64,000 bases of DNA from Xylophilus rhododendri (GTDB lineage: Bacteria; Pseudomonadota; Gammaproteobacteria; Burkholderiales; Burkholderiaceae_C), in contig NZ_CP047650.1 in assembly GCF_009906855.1 (NCBI RefSeq), forward strand, positions 1,116,001 to 1,180,000, given 5' to 3'. The notes below the pieces were generated by a model. It searched no databases, had not been told where the DNA came from, and saw only the letters and a list, made by a program, of their open reading frames with translations. A program made the translations under genes and the position numbers. Shown one piece after another: positions 6,623 to 16,300 of this stretch; position 1 is the stretch's first letter; the number at the start of each line of letters is the position of its first letter.

Positions 6623-8449
6623 TCAGGTGGCCAGCGGGTTCTGGCCGGCGGACCAGCTGGCCGCCGGGTGGCTCGGCTCGCGGCGGGTGGCGGCGCGCAC
6701 CGGCTGCGCCTGCGGCAGCGTGCGGCCCTCGCCCTGCTCTTCGGCCAGGCGGGTGACGAACTCGTCGACGAACACCGCCATGTCGGCGGCGATGGCGTCC
6801 GAGCGCGAGGCCAGCCAGTTGTAGCCGAACAGCGCGGGGATCGCCACGCCCAGGCCGGCGGCGGTGCACAGCAGGGCCGCGGCCATGCCGGGAGCCACCG
6901 AGTTGATGTCCACCGCGCCGGCCATGGCCGCCACCACGAACACCAGCATGATGCCGATCACCGTGCCGAACAGGCCGACGTAGGGCGCGCCCTCGATGGT
7001 GGTGGAGAGCCAGTTCATGCGTTTGCTCATGCGCTCGTTCTCGCGCACCTGCACGCCGTCCATGGCGGCGCGGATGGCGGCGATGGTGGCGCTGGAGACG
7101 GCGCTGAGGTCGAAGCCGCGGTCGTGGCGGCGCTGCATCTCCTGCACCGCCACCTCGTAGAGGCGCCACAGCGGGGCGTCGGCCTTGACGTCGTCGGGCA
7201 CCCGGTTGCCGTTGGCGAGCGCATCGAGCGGGGCGCCGGCGGTCTCGCGGAAACGCTGGATGAAGAAGGCGTTGGCGCGCGAGGCGGCGCCGTAGCTGCG
7301 GCCCTTGCCGATCATGATGGCCCAGGAGACCAGCATCATCAGGCCGAGCAGGCCGACCACCACCCAGGCGTCCAGCGGCATGGCGGCGAGGATGAAGCCC
7401 AGGTGGCTCTTGCCGGCCTGCTGCTCGTCGGCGCCGAAGGCCACCAGGCGCGAATCGGCGCCCTGCGACACGGCGTCGGCCAGGATCAGCGCATCGGGAC
7501 GCGCCACCTTGGAGACGCGCAGTTCGTCGATCGCACCGGCGAAGGGCTGGAAGCCCGGGGCCGCGCCGACCGAGGCCGCGCCGGCCAGCGCCGGAGCTTC
7601 GGCGGCCAGCGACACGCTGGGCCGGCCGGCCACGTACAGGGCCACGCCCTGGCCGCCGGTCTTGAGGGCGATGTGCGACCACTGGCCGGCCTGGATCGGC
7701 TGGCCCGGGTTGCTGCGCTTGCCGCCGACCTCGACGAAGGGCACGCCCTGGTCGATGCCCAGCACCAGCGAGGCGGCGCCTTCGCCGCGGGCGTACAGCA
7801 CCTGGTTGGGGCCGAGCTGGTCCGGGCGCACCCACAGCGAGATGGTGGTGGCGCCGCCGGCGGCCAGGCCCAGCGAGGGCGATGCCGGCAGCATCAGCGC
7901 CTGGCCGCCGAGCTGCACGCCGCGGCCGATGACGGTGCCTTCGGCGGCCGGCACGGTGTTCTGGGCGTTGTTGCCGTAGGCGGTGGTGTCGCGCGCCGGG
8001 GCGTTGGCCTCGGCGAAATGCCAGACCAGGGTGTAGTCGGGGTCGAAGCTGCGCTGGCCGTTGCCCGATGCCGGCGCCTTCTTGTTGCCGTAGTACATCC
8101 ACAGCTTCTGCGGCGTGCCGGCGACCTTGGGCACGTCCACCCACACCAGGGCGATGCCCAGCAGCGGATCGAACTGCTCGATCTGGTGGTTGAGCACCGT
8201 CTTGTCGTCCTCGGCCACGAAACGCAGGTCGGCGCCGGCCTCGCCCACGCCCTCGAAATTGAAGTTGCCGGTGTGCAGGCGCACCAGCACCGGCGCGCGG
8301 CCGGCGTCGCCGCCGATGGCGCCGGCCTGCGGTCCGCCGTCGATGGTGATCGGCTTGCGGTAGGCCCAGTCGGGCTGCCACCAGGCATGGGCCATGCCCG
8401 GCAGGAAGGTGCTCACCAGGGTGAGCAGGACGAAGAGGATGCGTCGCAT
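6623..8449 (-). CDS. DUF2341-LamG-MotA/TolQ/ExbB fusion protein
   Basis: 608 residues, ATG 8449, with GGAG upstream. A cleavable-looking signal (MRRILFVLLTLV..., ending AHA) precedes a DUF2341 domain at residues 23-125 (WWQPDWAYRKPI, WVDVPKV, LWMYYGNK). A concanavalin/LamG-like jelly roll follows at about 135-320 (TISLWVRPDQ, GQWSHIALK, AGAIDELRVS). After that come a membrane helix at 361-380 and a MotA/TolQ/ExbB channel domain at about 450-570 (GAPYVGLFGTVIGIMLVF; CTAAGLGVAIPALFGYN). An ordinary ExbB has no large periplasmic sensor. This architecture is known from TPS/Vre-type loci but its ligand is not. It should power the tonB-like protein encoded downstream. Confidence 0.88.
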   Translation of the reverse strand: MRRILFVLLTLVSTFLPGMAHAWWQPDWAYRKPITIDGGPQAGAIGGDAGRAPVLVRLHTGNFNFEGVGEAGADLRFVAEDDKTVLNHQIEQFDPLLGIALVWVDVPKVAGTPQKLWMYYGNKKAPASGNGQRSFDPDYTLVWHFAEANAPARDTTAYGNNAQNTVPAAEGTVIGRGVQLGGQALMLPASPSLGLAAGGATTISLWVRPDQLGPNQVLYARGEGAASLVLGIDQGVPFVEVGGKRSNPGQPIQAGQWSHIALKTGGQGVALYVAGRPSVSLAAEAPALAGAASVGAAPGFQPFAGAIDELRVSKVARPDALILADAVSQGADSRLVAFGADEQQAGKSHLGFILAAMPLDAWVVVGLLGLMMLVSWAIMIGKGRSYGAASRANAFFIQRFRETAGAPLDALANGNRVPDDVKADAPLWRLYEVAVQEMQRRHDRGFDLSAVSSATIAAIRAAMDGVQVRENERMSKRMNWLSTTIEGAPYVGLFGTVIGIMLVFVVAAMAGAVDINSVAPGMAAALLCTAAGLGVAIPALFGYNWLASRSDAIAADMAVFVDEFVTRLAEEQGEGRTLPQAQPVRAATRREPSHPAASWSAGQNPLAT

Positions 8450-8508
8450 GGGAAATATCTCCAGAAGCGCGGTGCGATGGAAAAACGGTTCTTGAAAAAA
8501 AGCCGGGT

Positions 8509-10152
8509 TCAGTAGGTGGCGGTCAGGCTGAAGCTGAGCCGGGTGTCGTGGCGTTCGGTGCGGGCGCCGTCCTTGAGCGGATAGCCCAGGTCCACCCGGC
8601 CGAGCAGCTGCTCGCCCAGCCGGAAGCTGGTGCCCAGGCCCACCGAGCCGAAGCTGAAGCGGTCCTTCTGCTGGGGCAGCGGCTCTTTCAGGCGCAGGTG
8701 GGCGGCGTCGAGGAAGGTGTAGACACGCCAGTTGCTCAACCAGGACGGAAACAGGCCGATGGCCGGGCTGCGCAGCTCGGCCGAGCCGACCAGGCCGATG
8801 TCGCCGGTGGACTCGGCCGCCAGGTAGCCGCGCACCGAGTTGATGCCGCCGGCGGCGATCTGCTCGGTCGAGACCAGCGGCGAATCCGTCAGCTGCCCGG
8901 CCAGGCGGGTGTTGAGCTGCAGGTCGCTGGCGAAGGTGTAGGTGCTGTTGACATCGGACTTCAGCACCAGGAAGCTGGGCGAGGCCTTGTAGCGCTTGTA
9001 GTCGAAGGCGGCGGCGTCGCTGGTGTAGCCGAAGGCACTGCGGGTGCCGGCGACGATGGAGGCGTTGAGCGCGGTCTGCACCCGCTGGTCCTGCAGGAAG
9101 CCGGAATAGGACAGCGTGATCGGCGCGTACTTCAGCGGCACGGTGTCGCCGGTGCTGCCCAGGCGCAGCGCCTCCTTGTTGTCCTTGAAGTCGATGCCGG
9201 CGCTGAAGGCGTGGTACCACTCGCCCGCGTTGGGCACGGTGTAGGTGGCCTTCAGGCCGATCGAGTGGCCCTTGCCGACCACGTTGGTGCCGCCGATGGT
9301 GGCGACGTTGCTGTCGGAGACATAAGCCGAGGCCTCCAGGCTCCAGTCGCTGCCGGGCAGCGGCGCGACGTAGGAGCCGGAGAAGACCTGGGTCTGGTCC
9401 AGGTCCTGCGGCGCGCCGAAGAAGGCCAGCGAGAGGCTGTGGCCCATCTGCCAGAGGTTGTCGTTGGCGATGCTGGCGGTGGCGCGCAGGTGGCGGGTGT
9501 CGGCGCTGTAGTCGTTGTTCAGGCCCAGGCTGCCGCGCCAGGGGCTGCTGTCGTCGACCTTCAAATCCACGTCCATGGTGCCGGGCAGCACGCCCTGGCG
9601 CACCAGGGGCACCACCTGGCGTTTGGGGCTGCGGTTGAGGGCGGTGAGCTGGGCCTGGGCCTGGTTGAAGTCGGGCACGGCGCCTTCCTGCAGGGCCGAC
9701 ACCTGCTCGCGCACTTCCAGCGGCGAGTTGTACTGGGCGCCCACCACCCGCACGCGGCCGACGCGGGTCTCGCTGACCTGCAGGAAGACGATGCCCTCGG
9801 TCACCTGCTGCTCGGGCAGGTCCACGTAGACCGACTGGTAGCCCTGGGCCTGGTAGGCGGCCAGCAGGGCGTCGCGGGCGGATTCGATGTCCTTCATGGT
9901 GCGGCCGGGGCCGAGGAAGGGGGTGACGGCCTGCTCGATGGCGCGGGCATCCAGCACGGTGTTGCCACGCACGATGTATTCGGCGATGTCGACCTGGCGC
10001 TGTGCTTCCTGCGGCGCCGGCTCGGCGGCCGCGGCCGGTGCGGCGGCCTGCGCCCGGGACAGGGCCGGCGTGCCCGCTGCCAGGGCCGTCAGGGCTGCCA
10101 GGCACACCGCGCTCCAGCGCTGTCGCGGCCGGCTTGACTTGTCTTGATGCAT
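8509..10152 (-). CDS. FhaC/ShlB/HecB-type two-partner secretion transporter (TpsB)
   Basis: 547 residues from ATG 10152, chosen because a signal peptide follows (RWSAVCLAALTALAAG, ending RAQA); the longer open frame lacks one. POTRA domains occupy about residues 55-200 (EYIVRGNTVLDARAIEQAV; VFLQVSETRVGRVRVVG). A 16-strand barrel follows with the conserved loop-6 motif VRGY in GGINSVRGYLAAE and a C-terminal aromatic (LTATY). TpsB proteins recognise the TPS domain of their partner in the periplasm and thread it through the outer membrane. The partner is encoded immediately upstream on the same strand. The two genes share a promoter block and a leader motif (CTCTATCT on the plus strand, 8 nt before each ATG). 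Confidence 0.93.
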   Translation of the reverse strand: MHQDKSSRPRQRWSAVCLAALTALAAGTPALSRAQAAAPAAAAEPAPQEAQRQVDIAEYIVRGNTVLDARAIEQAVTPFLGPGRTMKDIESARDALLAAYQAQGYQSVYVDLPEQQVTEGIVFLQVSETRVGRVRVVGAQYNSPLEVREQVSALQEGAVPDFNQAQAQLTALNRSPKRQVVPLVRQGVLPGTMDVDLKVDDSSPWRGSLGLNNDYSADTRHLRATASIANDNLWQMGHSLSLAFFGAPQDLDQTQVFSGSYVAPLPGSDWSLEASAYVSDSNVATIGGTNVVGKGHSIGLKATYTVPNAGEWYHAFSAGIDFKDNKEALRLGSTGDTVPLKYAPITLSYSGFLQDQRVQTALNASIVAGTRSAFGYTSDAAAFDYKRYKASPSFLVLKSDVNSTYTFASDLQLNTRLAGQLTDSPLVSTEQIAAGGINSVRGYLAAESTGDIGLVGSAELRSPAIGLFPSWLSNWRVYTFLDAAHLRLKEPLPQQKDRFSFGSVGLGTSFRLGEQLLGRVDLGYPLKDGARTERHDTRLSFSLTATY

Positions 10153-10255
10153 GGAGGGAGCTCTATCTTTCGAAGGCGGGCAGAAACCGGCCCATGGTGG
10201 GCAGGCTTCATGTCGTGGATGCGTATGTCTGCTTAGACGTGCGGCCCCGGCCGAA

Positions 10256-10281
10256 ACCGTCATTTGTCACGAAATGTTCAT
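10256..10281 (-). promoter_or_regulatory. Conserved 26-bp block, candidate ECF promoter of the transporter gene
   Basis: Read on the minus strand it is ATGAA-N2-TTTCGTGACA-N5-CGGT. The same pattern with identical internal spacing occurs at 24059-24084 before the exoprotein gene. It ends 103 nt before the fhaC-like ATG. ATGAA and CGGT are 17 bp apart, the usual spacing of ECF -35 and -10 elements. Assignment to the local sigma factor is inference. Confidence 0.5.
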
Positions 10282-10301
10282 GAAAATATTTCGGCCGGGG
10301 T

Positions 10302-10319
10302 GCGCGGGGCGGCCCGCGC
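10302..10319 (-). terminator. Possible hairpin after the exoprotein gene
   Basis: A 7-bp GC stem (GCGCGGG / CCCGCGC) with a 4-nt loop lies 10 nt after the haemagglutinin stop codon. On the minus strand an A/T-rich stretch (GAAATATTTT) comes only about 10 nt later, so a clean intrinsic terminator is not demonstrated. Confidence 0.3.
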
Positions 10320-10328
10320 GGAGTGCCG

Positions 10329-13300
10329 TCAGCGGGTCAGCGCGCGGCGCTCGCTGGCCGTCAGGGCCTGCTGTTCGGCGGCATCCAGGCGCCCTGCCCC
10401 GAGCACCTGCACCACGCCGTCGGGGTTGTAGGCCTGCGGCCGGCCGGGCGTGGTTGCGGCCGGGGCACGGCTGCCCTCGCCCTCCCCGCCGCGGTCCAGC
10501 ACCCGCACGGTGAACACCGAGGGCAGGTTCTGGCGCGCCGCGCCGCGTTCGCGCTGCAGCGTCTCCTGCGCCGCCATGCCGGCCTGGGCGGCGGCGGCGC
10601 TGGCGTTGCTGAGCGCACCGACATTGACCGCGGCGATGGTCGGAATGCCCACCGCCTTGCCCTGCACCTGGATGTTGGCCGCGTTGGCCACCTGCAGCGC
10701 CGCCAGGTTGACGTTGCCCGACACCCGGATGCCGGCCTCGCCCGCGTCGATGGTGCCAAGCGGCGCCACCAGGTCGATGTCGCCCGGCGGGATCTCGGGG
10801 ATGGGGTTGAGCGTGGCGATGCCGGCGCCGGTGGTCGGCGCGCTGGGCGACAGGGTCACGTTGCCGGCCGAGTCGTAGGTGCGCAGCTGCGGCGTGTAGA
10901 CCACATTGGTCTTGGCGCCCCGGCCGGCGTTGATGTCGCCGGTGGCCGACCAGCCCATGATGTTGCCGCCGAAGGTGGTGAAGACCCGGCTCTGGCCCAG
11001 CAGGATGCTGCCCAGGGCGTAGATCTCGATATTGCCCTCGCCCTGCGTCAGCAGGCCCGATCCGCTGGCCGGGACGAAGCCGCCGTCCACGCCGACCAGG
11101 GTGCGGCCGCCGGGGGTCATGACCTGGATGTCGCCGCCGAAGTCGGTGTGGATGCCGGCGTCCTGCACCTCGTAGTAGGGCACGTTGTAGCCGGGGCTGC
11201 CGGCCGCCACCCAGTCGTCGTAGCGCAGATAGGTCTTGCCGGGCTGCGGGCGCTTGCTGAGCAGGCCGTCGACGGACTGGCTGTGATAAGTGGCGCTGCT
11301 GAACATGGTCAGGCCGCCCTGGTAGTCGAGCGCGCGGCCCTGGGTGTCCTGCCCGGGGAACAGCGCGGCGATGGCGTCGCGGCCGCGCAGGTAGCTGCCC
11401 TCGCGCGGGCCGGCCACGGCGTTGTATTCGCGGCCGGAGGCCTTCAGCTCGGCGTAGTAGACATTGCGCAGGAACACCCGCTGCTGCTCGGCCGGCAGGG
11501 CGGCGAAGAAGCTGCGTGCGTCCATGGTGGCCGCGTCGAAATGCAGGCCCAGGCCGTTGGCGCCGCCGAAGCGCTGGCCCAGCCAGTTCACCAGGTAGAG
11601 CTGGCTGGTCTGGCCGTATTCGTTCTGCAGGTCGCGCCGGGCAGCCACGGTGCTGCCGCTGGCGGCCTGGCGGCGCGCGCTGTCCAGCTCGGCCTGGCGG
11701 GCGGCCAGGAAGGCGGGGGCGCCGGCTTCGTCGCCGGCATAGCCGAACTCGGCCGCCAGCCACTGCGCCAGGCTGAGGCTGCCGCCGTAGACCTCCACCA
11801 CCTTGCCCGGCTGGCCGGCCAGCGCCAGGCCGGCGGTGGCGCGGTTGGCCGGATCGAGGTAGCGGGCGGCGAAGCCGGCGTAGTCGGGGCCGGCGCTGCC
11901 GACGCCCGCCAGCACCGCGATGCCGGCGCCGGCGCTGCGGCTGGCCGCCGCGCCGGGGGCGATGGCGCCGATGCTGCGCAGCTCGGCCTTGTCGCCCATG
12001 TAGATGTCGCGGCCGGCGGTCAGCTCCAGCTGGCCGGGGCCGGCCACGTAGAAGCTGCTGTAGCGGATGTCGCGGCCGGCCTGCACCACCGAGACGTCGT
12101 CGGCATGGTGCTGCACGATCAGGTTGCCGCGCGCGCTGCCGATGTCCACGTAGCTGAGCTGGCCCGGCGAGCCGGCGTTGGACGGCAGCGTCGAATAAAA
12201 GGCCTTGTAGCCCTGGGCCAGGGTGGGCAGGCCCTCGACGGTGGCCAGCGGCGTGCCGGCGTTGACGATGTCGCGCCCGGCCCGAATGGCCACGGTGCCG
12301 CTGCCCTCGTACCACAGCGGGTAGCTGGTGTTGACGTTGGCGCGGGTGATGATGGAGCCGGTGCGCAGGCCGACGATGTCGCCCTGCACCGCGTAGAAAC
12401 GCGCCGGCTCCTGCCCGGCGGCGGCGTAGTCGGTGGAGGTCGGCGCGACCAGGCTGAACAGCGGATAGGCCTGTTCGGTGTACTGGCCCTTGCCGTCGTA
12501 GAGGGCGACCGAGGGCAGCAGGCCGTCGGCCGCGACATTGCTGGCATGGGCCAGGCCGAACCAGGCGTTCAGGTAGCCGCCGCTGAAGCCGGGGTTGAAG
12601 GGCGTGGGCAGCCGGACCGGGTCCACGCCCGACATCGACACCGCATAGCCGCTCGCGAAGATGGAGCCCGCGGCCAGCAGTTCGAGCTGGCCGGTGCCGG
12701 CGCCCTGGGTGAACTGCGCGCCCGAGGGTGCCGGCGCCAGCACCAGGCTGGCGGTGCTGGCGGTGGTGACCGGCGTGGCGACGCTGCCGGTGTTGCCGTA
12801 GAACAGGCTGCCGCTGGCGGCGGCCGCGCGCAGCACCGAGGGATAGACGATGCGGCCGTCGGTGGCCATGAAATCGACCTTGGTGCGTGTGTCGGCGGTG
12901 GCGGAGACCGGGTTCAGGTTGCCGCCGGCGCTCAGCAGGTCCACCGCGGTGGACGGGGTCCACAGCGAGAACCAGGTCCAGCCCTGGCCGGTGAAGGCGC
13001 TGCCTGCGTAGTTGAAGGGCGTGCCGTCGTTGTAGAGCGGCACCCGGCCGGGATCGACCACCGCGCCCACCACCAGGTCGCCGCGGGTGTCCACCCGCAC
13101 GCCGGCATCGCCCGGCACCAGCACCACGCCGCCGCCGGAATAGGCGGCCGTGGGGCGGAAGGCGCCGTAGCCGCGCGATTCCTTGGGGTCGTTGGCGTCG
13201 TAGCGCAGGTCGATGCCGCCGGCCGCGCCGGTCTGCAGCTGCAGCGCGCCGCGCAGGTTGACGAAGCTGCCGTTGAGGTCGAGCAGGGTCTGGGTGCGGG

Positions 13301-16300
13301 TGGCGCTCGGGTTGTCGATGCCGGTCTGGAAGGAGCGCACGTCGGCCACCGGGTTGAGGGCGCCGCCGATGCGGATGTCGAGGTCGCCGCCGCCGGTCAG
13401 CACCGGTTTGCCGTCGGCGCCGATGCGGCCGGTGCTGCCCACCGCCAGGTCCAGGCCCTGGCTGCGCTGGTTGTAGTACTGGTTGAACTGGCCGCGTGCG
13501 TCGATGGTGCCGGCGTCGCCGCCGGTGCGCAGCACCAGGTTGCCGCCACCGAGGGTGCCGATGCCGGTGAAGCCGACCAGGTAGGGCTGGTCCTCGAACA
13601 GGGTGTAGGTGCTGCTGAGGCCGCTGACATAGCTGCCGAAGTTGATCCACCAGGCGGTGGGAATGCCGTCGGCGCCGGGCGTGACGCTGCCGGTGCCCTG
13701 GCGCCACAACCAGTTGCCCACCGCGGCGCTGCCGGAGATGCCCGGGCGGGTGTTGCCCAGCGGGTCGCCGCGGTCGCCGGAGGCGCGGCTGCCGATCAGG
13801 TCGCCCTTGACCGCGCCGCCGGCCTTGACCAGCAGGTCGCCGCCATGCTCCGGATACCAGGCCTGGTAGAGGCTGCCGGCGCCGCCGTCGACCAGCGGCG
13901 CATAGGCCGCGCCGGCCGCGCCGAGCACGGTGCCGTCCGCCGCGGTGGCGCGCGGCAGGTTGTAGCGGTCGGCGCTGCCAGCCGCGGCCAGCGAGGCCGA
14001 GGGCGTGCCGGCGGTGTAGACGCCGTAGAGGGACGTCATCAGGATGTCGCCGCCCGAGACCAGGTCGAGCCGGCCGGTGCCGGTGCGGATCACGCTGAAG
14101 AGCTGCTGGCGCGCGGGCACGGTGACCGTCTCGGTGTCGGGCGGGGTGGGCGCCGCGGTCTGCACCACGATGGTTCCGTAGCCGAAGCCGTTCACATCCA
14201 GGCCGCCATAGGCCTCCAGCAAGGCCAGGTCGTCGCCGGTGATCGGCTGGCCGGGCTGGGCGTTGACGAAGCCGAAGTCGTTGGCCAGGGTCTGCACGTC
14301 GATGTTCTCGTCCCAGACGTACTGGGCCGGCGCGCCGGTGCCGGGCACGTCGCGGGTGACCTGGCCCAGGCCGACATGCGCATCGGACATGCGGATCAGC
14401 GCCTTGCTGTCCGGCACGGTGCGGCGGGTGTCGGCCGCGCCCAGGTCGGCGCCGGCCACCAGGCGCAGGTCCCAGGACCGGGAGCCGGCCGGCAGCATGC
14501 CGGCGACCGCGTAGTTGCGGCCCTGGTTGCCATCGGCATCGCTGGTCCGCAGGTTGACCGAGAGCACGCCGCCGGGCAGCTTGACATCGGTTTCGCTCGG
14601 CACGATGGCGCCCTTGGCCAGGCTCAGGTCACCGGCCAGGGTGATGCCCGCGTCGGCGCTGAACTGGTAGGGCAAGGGCACGCCGCCCGGCCAGGTCATG
14701 GCGGCGATGGAGGCGGCCGAGGCCAGGCGGAAGCCCGCGCCCAGGCGGTAGCCGGCGGGCACGGTGAAGTCCCGCGCCAGCACGCTGCCGGCGGACTGCA
14801 CCTTCTGGCCGGCGCCGTCGAAGACATCGCCGCCGAGCACGGTGCCGGCGCGCAGCAGCAAGTCGGCGCCCAGGGTCGCCGGGGCCGGCAGCAGCGTGCC
14901 GGTGGCCAGGGTCGCGGCCTGCATCGGCAGGTCGAAGTTGAGCGTGCGGCCGGAGCGGAAATTGGTGCCGCTGGCCAGGGTGGCCATGCCGCCGTGCGGG
15001 ATCACCACGTCGCCGCCCCAGGGGTTGTGGCCGGCCAGCAGCATCCAGCCACGGTCGTCGGGGGTGACCGGCAGCGCGGCGATGTCGAAGCCGTCGCTCA
15101 GGCTGCCGAAGATGTCCAGGTTGCCGCCGGCGCGCAGCACCAGTGCGCCGGCCTCGCCGGAGCCGCGCATGCCGGTCCGCGGGCTGCCGGGGTGGATGCT
15201 GGCGTAGCGGTAGCCGGAGAGGTCGATGTCTCCGTCGAGGTGCAGGTCGCCGTCGGGCGTGGCGCTGGCGACGATCACGCCGGGGCGCAGGTGGAACTGG
15301 TCGGTGTAGCCGCGCAGGCCGGCGAGCTTGCCGTCCATCAGCGCGCCGTTGGCCAGCGCATGGTCGATGAAGGCGGTGCTGTCGGCGTGTTTCTGGTCGA
15401 GATAGGCCTGGTCGACGACCTGGTAGGGGCGGCCGTCGGTGCTGGTGTCGGTGCCGGGACGGGCGTCGGTGTAGCGGGCGAAGGCATTAAGGTTGACGGT
15501 GCGCGCGCCCTGGATGGCGATGGTGCCGGCGGCGTCGATGTCCACATCGCTGCCGGTGGCGCCGCCCAGGCGGGGTGCGTTCAGCTCGATGCCGCCGTAG
15601 GCCACGGCGTTGTTGGACGCGGTGCCGGCGCGCAGGTCGAAACGCGCGCCGCTGGCCAGCGTCAGCCGGCCCTCGCCGGAATCGAGTTCGATCGCCGCGC
15701 GGTTGGCCGCCTCGATCGGCAGGCCGTAGCTGTCCAGGCGCAGCACCGTGCCATGGGCATCGAGCAGCGCGCCGCCGGCCACGGTGAGGCCGCCGCTGGC
15801 GGCCAGGCGGATGCTGCCGACACGCTCGCCGCTGGCGTCGATGCGGCCGTTGACGGTGAGCGAGCCGCGGTCCACCGACACCTCCACCGCATGCGCCTGG
15901 ATCTCGTCGCCGATCACCAGATCGCCCTGCTTCAACTGGAAGCTGCGGGTGCCGTGCAGGCCGCCGGTGTTGAGCCGCTGGTTCAGGCCCGCGAAGTCGG
16001 CGATGTGCTGGGCGCGCACTTCGGCGCTGCCGGATTCGTAGGGCACCAGGGTGCCGCCCGCGTCGTAGTGGCCGCTGGCCGTGCCGCGCAGGGTGCCGGC
16101 CAGGTCCACCGTGCCGGCGCCCTCGCCCAGCGCGGTGGCGCCGAGCGCACCGGCGCGGTTCTGCACGGCCGAGAGGTCGATGACGGAGCCGGCCGCCTGG
16201 CGGATGTCGCCGCCGCGGCTGGCCATCACCAGGTCGCCGCCCCAGCTGTACTTGCTGCTGTCGAAGAAGTCGATCTTGCGTCCGGCCAGGTCGATCTGCG

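Noticed and set aside
13074..13820. Two RGD triplets in the exoprotein, as possible integrin-binding sites
   Set aside because: In a 4547-residue protein RGD occurs easily by chance; no surrounding context supports adhesion through it.
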